Below are positions 50,626-58,871 of a stretch of 60,453 nt of DNA, piece by piece. Within the stretch, counting starts at the first letter, position 1. Every line of letters starts with the position of its first letter. The notes below the pieces were generated by a model that was given only the letters and a program-made list of their open reading frames with translations, was not told the DNA's origin and did no database searches. A program made the translations under genes and the position numbers. This DNA is from Cupriavidus numazuensis (GTDB taxonomy: Bacteria; Pseudomonadota; Gammaproteobacteria; Burkholderiales; Burkholderiaceae): the NCBI RefSeq assembly GCF_905397435.1, contig NZ_CAJPVI010000053.1, forward strand, positions 1-60,453. The letters run 5' to 3'.

Positions 50626-51867
50626 ATGAGCCAATCCGCATACATCCTCGGCGGCTATCAAACCGACTTCGCCAAGGCCTGGTCCCGCCACGGACAGGAC
50701 ATCTCCGACATCATCCGCGAAACCACGCTCGGCACCCTCGACGCCTGCGCGCTCGATGTCGCGCAGATCGAGAGCATCCACGTCGGCAATGCGTTCGGGG
50801 AGCTGCAACGTCAGCAGGCGCACCTCGGTGCGATGGTGGCGCAAGTCGTGCCAGAACTGTGGGGCGTACCTGCCATGCGCCATGAGGGAGCCTGCGCGTC
50901 GTCGTCGCTGGCAGTGCTGACGGCGATGGCGGAGCTCGAAGCCGGACGCTATGACTGCGTGCTGGTGCTGGGCGTCGAGGAGTTCAAGAACATGTCGGGC
51001 CACGAGGCCTCGAAGAATCAGAACTCCGCCGCGTGGCAAGGCCGGGAAGATATCGACTGCACCTTCATGTGGCCTGCGGCATTCGGGCGCATCGCGCAGG
51101 AATATGAGCGCCGTTTCGGCCTGGATCGCAAATACCTGAACCGGATCGCCGAGATCAACTACAGCAATGCCCGTCGCAATCCGTTGGCGCAGACCCGCAA
51201 CTGGCAGTTCAATGCGGACAGCTTCACGGACAACGACGAAGCCAACCCGCTGATTGAGCCGGGCACGCGCCGCCAGGACTGCGGCCAGGTGACCGACGGC
51301 GGCTGCGGCATCGTGCTGGCCTCGCCGCGCTTCGCGCAGGAGTATGCGCGCCGACGCGGCACGTCGATCGAGCAGCTGCCGCGCATCGCCGGCTGGGGGC
51401 ATCGCACCGCGGGCCTGCGCTTGCAGGACAAGTTGGAGCGCAGCCGTGACCAGGCCTATGTATTCCCGCACCTGCGCCACGCCATCGAGGATGCCTGGCG
51501 ACGGGCCAATGTGACGGGTATTGAGGCGATCGACGGGGTAGAGACCCATGATTGCTTCACCACCACCGAGTATGTGGCGCTGGACCACCTCGGCCTTACG
51601 CCGCCGGGGCAGAGCTGGCAAGCCGTGGAAGACGGCAGCATCGAACCGGGCGGACGGTGCCCGGTCAATATGAGCGGCGGCCTGATTGGATGTGGGCACC
51701 CGGTGGGCGCCACCGGCGCGCGCATGTTGTGGGATGCCGCGCGCCAAGTGACCGGCGCGGCGGGTGAGTCGCAAATCGAAGGCGCCAAACGGCTCCAGAC
51801 GCTGAATATCGGCGGATCGTGCGCCACCGTGGCCAGCTTTGTGGTCGAGCGGGAGGGGAAAGCGTGA
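50626..51867 (+). CDS. Thiolase-like protein (SCP-x/nonspecific lipid-transfer type)
   Basis: A 413-residue thiolase-superfamily protein. The nucleophilic cysteine is Cys90 in HEGACASSSLA, with VETHDCFTTTEY in the middle and the late GGLIGCGHPVGATGAR motif. The usual last active-site cysteine-glycine element is replaced by NIGGSCATVASF. This is the SCP2-thiolase-like branch, which acts on branched or bulky beta-ketoacyl-CoA, or in some pathways catalyses retro-Claisen or aldol cleavage with a partner. It starts 20 bases after oxygenase 2 and overlaps the crotonase gene by one base, so it is tightly coupled. Confidence 0.88.
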   Translation: MSQSAYILGGYQTDFAKAWSRHGQDISDIIRETTLGTLDACALDVAQIESIHVGNAFGELQRQQAHLGAMVAQVVPELWGVPAMRHEGACASSSLAVLTAMAELEAGRYDCVLVLGVEEFKNMSGHEASKNQNSAAWQGREDIDCTFMWPAAFGRIAQEYERRFGLDRKYLNRIAEINYSNARRNPLAQTRNWQFNADSFTDNDEANPLIEPGTRRQDCGQVTDGGCGIVLASPRFAQEYARRRGTSIEQLPRIAGWGHRTAGLRLQDKLERSRDQAYVFPHLRHAIEDAWRRANVTGIEAIDGVETHDCFTTTEYVALDHLGLTPPGQSWQAVEDGSIEPGGRCPVNMSGGLIGCGHPVGATGARMLWDAARQVTGAAGESQIEGAKRLQTLNIGGSCATVASFVVEREGKA

Positions 51868-52667
51868 TGCCGCTTGCTGATCTGCGTGCCGATACGACCG
51901 ACGCCATGCCGGTGCTGGCATGGCGGGAAGGAAGCTTGGCGCATATTCGCTTCAACCGGCCGGGGGCGCGCAACGCCGTCGACCTTGCGATGGCACGGGC
52001 CTTCCGCGTAGCCTGCGAAGACCTCGCTGTCGCCACCGATGTGCGCGCACTGATCCTGAGCGGTGAAGGCCGGGCTTTCCTGTCCGGCGGCGATCTGCAG
52101 GCGATGACCTCGGCGATTGACAGCGCCGCCGAGATCGTCGACGAGATGCACAGCGCGCTTGCCGTGCTGGAGCGTCTCGAATTCCCGAAGGTGGCCGCCG
52201 TGCACGGCGCGGTAGCGGGCGGGGCCATTGGCGTGATGCTGGCCGCGGATCTGATCGTCGCCGCGCAGGATACGCGTTTCAATGTCGCCGCCGCGCTGGT
52301 CGGTGCGAGTCCCGAGTGCGGCACGACGTGGCGCCTGCCGCGCGCCGTGGGGCTGCGCCGAGCGCTGGAACTTGCGCTGTTGTGCGAGCCGCTTTCCGCG
52401 CCAGACGCATTCGCTGCCGGCCTGATCAACCGCGTGGTGGCGCCGGCGGAGCTTATGGCGGAGGCCGAGGCGATCGCGCGTCGCCTGGCGGCCGGCCCGC
52501 CGCTGGCCCTGGCGCTGACGCGACGCTTGCTGATCGATGCCAGCGAGCGCGATTTGATGGCCCACCTACGCGCCGAGGCCGAAAGCTTCGCGCTATGCGC
52601 AGCTAGCGCGGACTTCGCTGAGGGTGTGACTGCGATGCTGCAGAAGAGGCAGGCACACTTTGGATGA
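51867..52667 (+). CDS. Crotonase-family protein with isomerase-type active site
   Basis: 266 residues, coupled to the thiolase through TGATG. Family elements are IRFNRPGARNAVDL, the oxyanion-hole SGEGRAFLSGGDLQ and VHGAVAGGAIGVMLAADLIV. The two glutamates of classical hydratases are absent: position 121 is Ile (GGAIG) and 142 is Ala. Instead, Glu150 sits in GASPECGTTWRLP, the place of the catalytic glutamate of delta3,delta2-enoyl-CoA isomerases (SPEG). It is therefore probably an enoyl-CoA isomerase or a related lyase rather than a hydratase (inference from alignment by eye). Confidence 0.82.
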   Translation: MPLADLRADTTDAMPVLAWREGSLAHIRFNRPGARNAVDLAMARAFRVACEDLAVATDVRALILSGEGRAFLSGGDLQAMTSAIDSAAEIVDEMHSALAVLERLEFPKVAAVHGAVAGGAIGVMLAADLIVAAQDTRFNVAAALVGASPECGTTWRLPRAVGLRRALELALLCEPLSAPDAFAAGLINRVVAPAELMAEAEAIARRLAAGPPLALALTRRLLIDASERDLMAHLRAEAESFALCAASADFAEGVTAMLQKRQAHFG

Positions 52668-53527
52668 CACCAATCGGAGCGAGCGGACTGCGGCTCCGCT
52701 CGCTCAAAGAGTCTGGCGAAAACATGGACAATGAATTGCAGGACACACACAGTAGTGCGGCCGTCGCGCCATCGCAGCGCTTTCGGCTAGATGGGCGCGT
52801 GGTGCTCGTCACCGGCGCATCGAGCGGACTCGGCAAGCACTTTGCCTCTGTGCTGGCGGAGGCCGGCGCGCGTGTCGCGCTCGCCGCGCGTCGCGTGGAC
52901 AAGCTGCAGCCGATCGTCGAAGCGATCTCCCAAGCGGGCGGAACTGCGTGCGCATTCGCGCTTGATGTGACCGACGCGAAAAGCATCCAGGCATGCTTCG
53001 ACGCGATACCGTGGGGTACGCCGCAGGTGGTTGTCAACAATGCCGGGGTCGCGCAGACGAGGCCGGCGCTAGAGCAGACCAAGGCAGACTTCAATGGGGT
53101 GATTGACACCAATCTGAAAGGGTCCTGGCTGGTCGCCTGCGAAGCCGGCCGGCGCATGGCGAACGCCGGCGGCGGCAGCATTGTCAATATCGCCTCGATT
53201 CTTGGCGCCAGGGTGACGGCAGGCGTTGCACCGTATGCCATCTCGAAGGCTGGCGTAATCCAGGCGACCAAGGCATTGGCGCTCGAACTGGCGCGGCACC
53301 GGATCCGGGTCAATGCGCTACTACCTGGCTACGTGAAAACCGAGATGAATGAAGATTTCCTGCGCAGCGAGGCCGGCGAGAAGTTGCGACTGCGTATTCC
53401 CAGTCGGCGCTTCTGCCAGCTGACTGACCTGGACGGGCCGCTTCTGCTGCTGGCATCGGATGCTGGCGCGGCAATGACCGGGACGACGCTGGCGGTGGAT
53501 GGCGGACATCTGGTGAGTCCGCTATGA
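52664..53527 (+). CDS. Short-chain dehydrogenase/reductase (FabG-like)
   Basis: 287 residues if started at ATG 52664, which overlaps the crotonase stop (ATGA). ATG 52724 (MDNELQD) would give 267 residues. The Rossmann motif is TGASSGLG (50-57), then NNAG, and catalytic Ser178, Tyr191 and Lys195 (YAISK); it ends TLAVDGGHLVSPL. It probably oxidises a beta-hydroxyacyl-CoA to the ketoacyl-CoA for the thiolase. Together these give the chain-shortening part of the operon. Neither start has a clear ribosome binding site. Confidence 0.88.
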   Translation: MTPIGASGLRLRSLKESGENMDNELQDTHSSAAVAPSQRFRLDGRVVLVTGASSGLGKHFASVLAEAGARVALAARRVDKLQPIVEAISQAGGTACAFALDVTDAKSIQACFDAIPWGTPQVVVNNAGVAQTRPALEQTKADFNGVIDTNLKGSWLVACEAGRRMANAGGGSIVNIASILGARVTAGVAPYAISKAGVIQATKALALELARHRIRVNALLPGYVKTEMNEDFLRSEAGEKLRLRIPSRRFCQLTDLDGPLLLLASDAGAAMTGTTLAVDGGHLVSPL

Positions 53528-53782
53528 ATGCCGATCTGCCGGCCCGTGCCGAAGCCACGATTCTAACGCGAGCACAGCGGGATGGCGCGGAAGGCCCTTG
53601 AGGTCCGCTGCTTGCTACGCCGACGAGGAAAATCCCACGATGTGAGCTGTTCTTTCGAAGCTATTTTCCACCGCCTGCGTTGTGCGCTCTAATTCTGCAA
53701 TGAAGGGAAGCTGGCGCTGCAGGCCCACCATTCCAGACCATAAGAAAGGCGGCCATGACAGCCGTCTACAGGAGACAAGAGC

Positions 53783-54763
53783 ATGTCCACGAAAACCCGC
53801 CGATCGTTCCTCGCGTTCGCTGCCCAAGTCGCGTGCCTCGCGTCGCTCGGCAACCCCGTGTGGGCCCAGTCAAAGCCGGTGACGCGGATCGTCGTCCCCT
53901 TCGCGCCCGGCGGCGGTGGCGATGTGCTGGGGCGCCTGCTGGCGGAGAAGCTTTCCGTCGAACTGGGCCAGACCATCATTGTCGAGAACCGGCCAGGAGG
54001 CAGCGCTACGATTGCCACCGACGTGGTGGCCAAGTCCGCGCCGGATGGCAATACGATCCTGCTGACGGTGCCGCTGCTGGTGCAGACGCCATCGCTGTTC
54101 AAGAAGCTGCCCTATGACGCGATCGCAGACTTGACGCCGGTCATTGACGTGGTCACTTCGCCGCTATGGGTGGCGGTCAGTACATCGAGGACCTCGGCGC
54201 GCACCGTCAAAGAGTTCGTGGCGGACGTCAAGGCGCATCCGGGCAAGCATAGCTTCGCCTCGCTCGGCAACGGCTCCTCGGCACATCTGCTGGGCTCGCA
54301 GTTCAACGCTGTGGCCGGGCTGGACATGATCCACGTGCCCTACAAAGGCTCTGCCCCCGCGAGCGTGGCGCTGGTCGCGGGCGAGGTGTCACTCACGATC
54401 CTGGATATCGTCACGCTGAAGCCGCAACTGGCATCGGGCAAGATCCGTCTCCTAGGGGTCACTGGCGGCAAGCGGTCGCCGTTGACGCCCGAGGTGCCGA
54501 CGCTGGCTGAGCAAGGCTATCCGGGCTTCGATCTGCCGACCTGGGCCGGCCTGTTCGTCCCCAGCAAGACGCCGCCAGAGATCGTCCGCAAGCTGCACGC
54601 GGCGACAGTGAAGGTTCTCCATCAGCCCGATGTCGTAGCACGCCTCGGCGGCCTTGGCTACATGCCCGGCGGCCAGTCCCAGGAATCGTTTGCCAAGGGA
54701 ATCGGTGCCGAAAAGGTGCGCTGGGCCGAGCTGATTGGCAAGGCCGGGATTCAACCGGACTGA
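53783..54763 (+). CDS. Bug/TctC-family periplasmic solute receptor 1
   Basis: A 326-residue protein with a Tat/Sec-like signal peptide (TRRSFLAFAAQ...NPVWAQ). The family pattern runs VTRIVVPFAPGGGGDVLGRLLAEKL, VENRPGGSATIATDVVAKS and MIHVPYKGSAPASVALVAGEVSLTI, with the C-terminus ERKVRWAELIGKAGIQPD-like. Bug proteins bind carboxylates for TctAB transporters or sensory systems and are massively expanded in Betaproteobacteria. AGGAGA lies before the ATG. No TctA/TctB gene is present here. Ligand unknown, plausibly an intermediate of this pathway. Confidence 0.9.
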   Translation: MSTKTRRSFLAFAAQVACLASLGNPVWAQSKPVTRIVVPFAPGGGGDVLGRLLAEKLSVELGQTIIVENRPGGSATIATDVVAKSAPDGNTILLTVPLLVQTPSLFKKLPYDAIADLTPVIDVVTSPLWVAVSTSRTSARTVKEFVADVKAHPGKHSFASLGNGSSAHLLGSQFNAVAGLDMIHVPYKGSAPASVALVAGEVSLTILDIVTLKPQLASGKIRLLGVTGGKRSPLTPEVPTLAEQGYPGFDLPTWAGLFVPSKTPPEIVRKLHAATVKVLHQPDVVARLGGLGYMPGGQSQESFAKGIGAEKVRWAELIGKAGIQPD

Positions 54764-54876
54764 TCTGCCGCTGCCGGCCTGATGGGGCCGGTCAGTCGCA
54801 ACAATGCTGTGACATTTGCCACTGCGCGTACGCGCAGGGCCCCCTTTTTTGCTTCCGAATTTGTCGAGGTGATCCA

Positions 54877-55854
54877 ATGACGTGGATTGCATTCCCCCGC
54901 CGGCGTGCCCTGATGGCGATGCTGGTTCTGCTGTGCGGCCCGGTTGCGGCCCAATCGTATCCCGATAAGCCAGTGCGGGTCGTGTTGCCGTTCCCCGCCG
55001 GCGGCGGTACCGATGTGGTCGCACGTATCGCCGGTGCGGCGCTGCAGACCGGTATGAAGCAAGCCATCGTGGTCGATAACCGGCCCGGTGCCAGCGGCGT
55101 GATCGGCAGCGATTATGTCGCCAAGGCCCAGCCTGACGGCTATACGCTCCTGTTCACGATTCCGATCCTGCTACAGACAGCCAGCGCGATGCCGAAGATT
55201 CCGTATGACCCGCTGCGCGATTTCGTTCCCGTGACCACCTTGGTCAGCGCACCGCTGTGGCTGGCTGTCAGCACCAGCCGCGTCAAGGCTACCGATTTCG
55301 CAGGGTTCACTAACGAGGCGAAAGCCACCACCAAGAAGTGGGAATACTCGTCGTTCGGCAACGCCTCGTCGTCACACTTGTACGGCCACGCACTGAATCA
55401 GGCGCTAAGTGCCGGCATGCTCCATGTCCCCTACAAAGGGGGCAGTGCCGCCGTGCAAGCGCTGGCGAACGGGGAGGTCGCCGCGATGTGGACCGACTAT
55501 CCGTCGGTGCGTCCCTATGTCGCATCCGGGAAGGTGCGCATCATTGCCTCGTCCGGTGCCAAACGAAGCCGCCTGACGCCCGAAGTTCCCACGCTGTCGG
55601 AACTTGGCTTACCCGGATTCGAAGCGCTCGGCTGGGGCGCCTTCTTCGCACCTGCGGGAACGCCCCCGGAGGTCATCAAGCGCTTGCAGACCGAGATTTC
55701 GGCGGTGACGCGCAATCCCGACGTCGTCAAGAAATTTGCCGATCTGGGCTACGAGCCCGGAGGTAAACCGCAGCCGGAATTCGCCGCCGACGTCCGCGCC
55801 GATCAGGCACGCTGGTCCGCCTTGATCAAGGCGGCCGGCATTCGGCTGGACTGA
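54877..55854 (+). CDS. Bug/TctC-family periplasmic solute receptor 2
   Basis: A 325-residue paralogue of the preceding gene: signal peptide ending GPVAAQ, then KPVRVVLPFPAGGGTDVVARIAG, VDNRPGASGVIGSDYVAKAQPDG, MLHVPYKGGSAAVQALANGEV and the end RADQARWSALIKAAGIRLD. GAGGTG precedes the start. Two Bug receptors in a row, moderately diverged, suggest a duplicated uptake function for two ligands, matching the duplicated oxygenases. No membrane components accompany them. About 110 bases separate the genes. Confidence 0.9.
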   Translation: MTWIAFPRRRALMAMLVLLCGPVAAQSYPDKPVRVVLPFPAGGGTDVVARIAGAALQTGMKQAIVVDNRPGASGVIGSDYVAKAQPDGYTLLFTIPILLQTASAMPKIPYDPLRDFVPVTTLVSAPLWLAVSTSRVKATDFAGFTNEAKATTKKWEYSSFGNASSSHLYGHALNQALSAGMLHVPYKGGSAAVQALANGEVAAMWTDYPSVRPYVASGKVRIIASSGAKRSRLTPEVPTLSELGLPGFEALGWGAFFAPAGTPPEVIKRLQTEISAVTRNPDVVKKFADLGYEPGGKPQPEFAADVRADQARWSALIKAAGIRLD

Positions 55855-56060
55855 GCCTTCGTAGGGCGGCCTCTTTAGTTACCTCGATACGGGAGGGGGG
55901 CCAATACTGCGTAAGGAGGGGCGGCGCGTTATCTCATATCTCTAAATAAATTGCTCTTCAGAAGCATTCTTCTGATGAGCAGGACTGCAGGAAAAACAAT
56001 CTGCCGCTGCGGGATGAGGATTTCCGCAGGTTGTGCATCACATCGATAAGGAGGCGTGTT

Positions 56061-57134
56061 TTGAACAAGTTTGGACGGGTTCGGGTTCTGGCATCGGTTA
56101 TGGCGGTGAGTGCAACGGGAATGTCGGCGCAGGCCGTATTCGCACAATCCAGTGTGACGATCTACGGTGTGGCTGACACCTATCTGGAGTACAGCAGCAA
56201 CAATCGTTCCGCAACTGCGGGAGATAACAGCGCCAAGTCGGCGGTCAAGCTCACCTCTGCCGGCTTGTCCGGCCCGCGTTGGGGCTTGCGCGGCGTGGAA
56301 GATCTGGGTGGCGGCATGAAGGCCCTGTTCGTGCTGGAGAGCGGCTTCAATATCGACACCGGTACGATGGGCGATACCTCGCGATTGTTTAACCGGCAAT
56401 CCTTTGTCGGCATGGAATCGCGCTATGGACGGCTAACGTTTGGCAGGCAATACACGACACTTTTTGACATCCTGGCCAACTTTACACCGCTCTACTACTC
56501 GGGTACCTACGAACCGTTCTCGGTGCTGCTTGGACCCTTGCGCGTTGATAACGCCGTCAAGTACCGCCTCGCACTTGGCGCACTGACGGCGCAGGCTCAC
56601 TACGCTTTCGGCGAACAGCCCGGCTCGGTCCAGGGCAGCGCAGCCTGGGGCGGCGGCGTCAGCTACGGGTCAGGTCCGTTTGCGGTATCGGCGATCTATG
56701 ACCAGGGCAATGGCCCCGACACCGCCGCCGGCATCGCCAAGTCGCGCAAAGCAGCACTGGCCGGCACCTATGCGCAAGGACCGATCCGGCTCTCGGCCGG
56801 CTACCGTTGGGGCAAGGATGTCGCTGCAAACGGCGTTACTTCATCGCGCGACAATATGTATTGGGCAGGCATTGGCTACGAGATCGCCCCGGCATTCCAG
56901 CTGACACTCGCCTACTACTACGACGACATCAAGTCGAAGGCAGGCGTCGCCAAACCGGCCAATGCGCAACAGTACGTGTTGCAGGGAATCTATTCGTTAT
57001 CCAAGCGCACCGAGGTCTATGGCGCGGCCGCCTACGCAGAAAACTCTGCTCTCAACTTCGCTTCGCTGCAGACGCTCGCACCGGGGAAAACTAACCAAAC
57101 CGGGGTTGCGCTGGGGATTCGGCACAAGTTCTGA
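56061..57134 (+). CDS. Gram-negative porin with TTG start
   Basis: 357 residues when started at TTG 56061. AGGAGG lies seven bases upstream, and the deduced start NKFGRVRVLASVMAVSATGMSAQAVFAQ is a normal signal peptide. A longer frame to ATG 56031 adds residues that do not suit one. It has SSVTIYGVADTYLEY, GPRWGLRGVEDLGGGMKALFVLESGF, GRLTFGRQYTTLFD and the terminal strand TGVALGIRHKF. It probably serves substrate entry for the oxygenase cluster. It is less close to the porins at 16596 and 58872 than those are to each other. Confidence 0.88.
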   Translation: MNKFGRVRVLASVMAVSATGMSAQAVFAQSSVTIYGVADTYLEYSSNNRSATAGDNSAKSAVKLTSAGLSGPRWGLRGVEDLGGGMKALFVLESGFNIDTGTMGDTSRLFNRQSFVGMESRYGRLTFGRQYTTLFDILANFTPLYYSGTYEPFSVLLGPLRVDNAVKYRLALGALTAQAHYAFGEQPGSVQGSAAWGGGVSYGSGPFAVSAIYDQGNGPDTAAGIAKSRKAALAGTYAQGPIRLSAGYRWGKDVAANGVTSSRDNMYWAGIGYEIAPAFQLTLAYYYDDIKSKAGVAKPANAQQYVLQGIYSLSKRTEVYGAAAYAENSALNFASLQTLAPGKTNQTGVALGIRHKF

Positions 57135-57300
57135 GTGATTAGGGCGCCGGTCTCGGCACGCAAGATGTGTAGTTCTTGTGTGGAGGCATATGGCCCACGA
57201 GTGGTCGTATGCCTTCAAATCTATGGCGGCTCGATCGCAGGTAACACATCTACGCTAGCGAAGATGATGAAGCGTAACGCTTTCGACGCCGAGGACAAAG

Positions 57301-58362
57301 ATGACGAACAGGCATGATTTCGCTGGAACGGTGCCGGTGCGCGCGCACCATCAGTTCGACCAGGCGGCCCTGGAGCGTTGGATGGAAGAGAATGTGGCGG
57401 GCTATGCGGGGCCGCTCACGATCGACCAGTTCAAGGGCGGCCAGTCGAACCCCACATACCGCCTGAGCACGCCTGGCCGCAGCTATGTGCTGCGGCGCAA
57501 ACCGAGCGGCGCTTTGCTGAAGGGGGGCCATGCGGTGGAGCGTGAAGCGCGCGTGATGGCGGCGCTCGGCCAAGCGGATTTCCCGGTGCCGTATATTCAC
57601 GGCCTTTGCACCGACGATTCGGTGATTGGCAGCTGGTTCTTTGTCATGGATATGATCGAAGGCCGGACCTTCTGGGATGCCAGCTTTTCCGATGTTTCAC
57701 GGCATGACCGTGCGGCGTACATGGACGCGATGAACGCGACGCTGGCACGGTTGCATATGATAGATGCCGCGTCGATCGATCTCAGCGATTTCGGCAAGCA
57801 TGGGCGTTACGTGGCTCGCCAAGTAGCGCGCTGGTCGGATCAATACATAAGTGACGATCTGGCTGGTCGGCATCCCTCGATGGATCTGCTTATCAACTGG
57901 TTGCCTCGGCATCTGCCGGCCGCCGAGGAGGTTGCCATTCTCCATGGCGACTTCCGGGCCGACAACATGATTTTTCATCCTTCCGAGCCCCGGGTGTTGG
58001 CGGTACTGGATTGGGAGCTATCCACCCTTGGTGATCCTCTTGTTGATCTGGCCTACCATGTAATGATGTTCCGCATGCCGTCCGACATCCTGGGTGGCAT
58101 CGCGAGCCTGGACTCGGCAGCCTTGGGATTGCCGGATGAAGCTGCGTATGTCGACGCCTATTGCAGGCGTACAGGTCGCGATGGTATTCCGAATCTCGAT
58201 TTCTACATCGCCTTCAACATGTTCCGCTTCGCTGCGATCCTGCATGGCATCAAGGGCAGAGTTGCGCGCGGCACGGCGTCCAATGCCGACGCGCATGCCA
58301 TGGGCGAACGCTTTGCGCGCGTGGCCGAGCTGGCTTGGGCGCAGGCCAAGCGGGTGGGTTGA
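57301..58362 (+). CDS. ACAD10/11-type aminoglycoside-phosphotransferase-fold kinase
   Basis: A 353-residue protein of the APH/choline-kinase fold. The nucleotide region is FKGGQSNPTYRLSTPGRSYVLRRKP, the catalytic loop LHGDFRADNMIFHP, and the metal motif LDWELSTLGDPLVDLAY. This subgroup is usually encoded beside acyl-CoA dehydrogenases and is fused to one in human ACAD10/11. There it phosphorylates 4-hydroxyacyl-CoA to allow isomerisation or degradation. Here no acyl-CoA dehydrogenase adjoins. A 4-hydroxyacyl-CoA could arise from a lactone or ketone intermediate of the cluster (inference). GAGGA precedes the start. Confidence 0.88.
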   Translation: MTNRHDFAGTVPVRAHHQFDQAALERWMEENVAGYAGPLTIDQFKGGQSNPTYRLSTPGRSYVLRRKPSGALLKGGHAVEREARVMAALGQADFPVPYIHGLCTDDSVIGSWFFVMDMIEGRTFWDASFSDVSRHDRAAYMDAMNATLARLHMIDAASIDLSDFGKHGRYVARQVARWSDQYISDDLAGRHPSMDLLINWLPRHLPAAEEVAILHGDFRADNMIFHPSEPRVLAVLDWELSTLGDPLVDLAYHVMMFRMPSDILGGIASLDSAALGLPDEAAYVDAYCRRTGRDGIPNLDFYIAFNMFRFAAILHGIKGRVARGTASNADAHAMGERFARVAELAWAQAKRVG

Positions 58363-58832
58363 AGAGGCTGGACCGGGATTTTGCGTTAGCTCTTTTGCGT
58401 CGCGCACTGACGGTCGTGACCCGGCTACCCGGCCGCATCGACGCATATGTACCGGCCCGGATGCCGGCCCATGCGTCTTTCATCGGGGGGATAAGGCCAG
58501 GGAGCCATAGTTTTGAAGTCCAGACCACATTTTTGGAGACTGTCAAACACCGAAATTTCGAAGCAGACACACCGCGGCAACGAATTTTGCAAATATTGTC
58601 CAGTCCAGGTCAGATTGTGACAGGCAGGGTCAGGTCCGTGCGCGAGGGCAGCAGCATGTGGCCATGATCACGCAAACCGTCGGCGAGTCATCTTCATCAA
58701 GGAGTGCGGCAAGACGTTCAAGAAGGAAGGAGCGGCCACGCGGCGGTAATGTCAAGCAGGTGGAAGTTCTTGCACGCATTAGCCTGACTTTATCCCATAT
58801 CTACGGATCGACACCGAGCTGATGCTCGTTTG
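58363..58832. other. Intergenic stretch after the kinase gene
   Basis: About 470 bases with no supportable gene on either strand. Two nearby copies of a short CAGGTCAG/CAGGGTCAGGTC element occur at about 58605-58635. The stretch ends at the terminator at 58833. Confidence 0.45.
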
Positions 58833-58868
58833 CGGCCGCCCGGCATCTTGCCGGGGCGGCCGTTTTTT
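58833..58868 (+). terminator. Intrinsic terminator before the convergent porin gene
   Basis: Arms CGGCCGCCCGGCA (58833-58845) and TGCCGGGGCGGCCG (58849-58862, one bulged G) are followed by six T residues (58863-58868). It terminates plus-strand transcription three bases before the convergent porin stop. On the other strand no T-tract follows, but the hairpin could still end porin mRNA. Confidence 0.85.
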
Positions 58869-58871
58869 AAT

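Noticed and set aside
50422..51921. 499-residue minus-strand open frame
   Set aside because: It is opposite the thiolase and oxygenase 2, both clearly recognisable. The translated product resembles no protein and is rich in Arg, Ala and His.
53528..53782. Small gene between the SDR and the first Bug receptor
   Set aside because: Frames on both strands are short, overlap each other, and show no motif.
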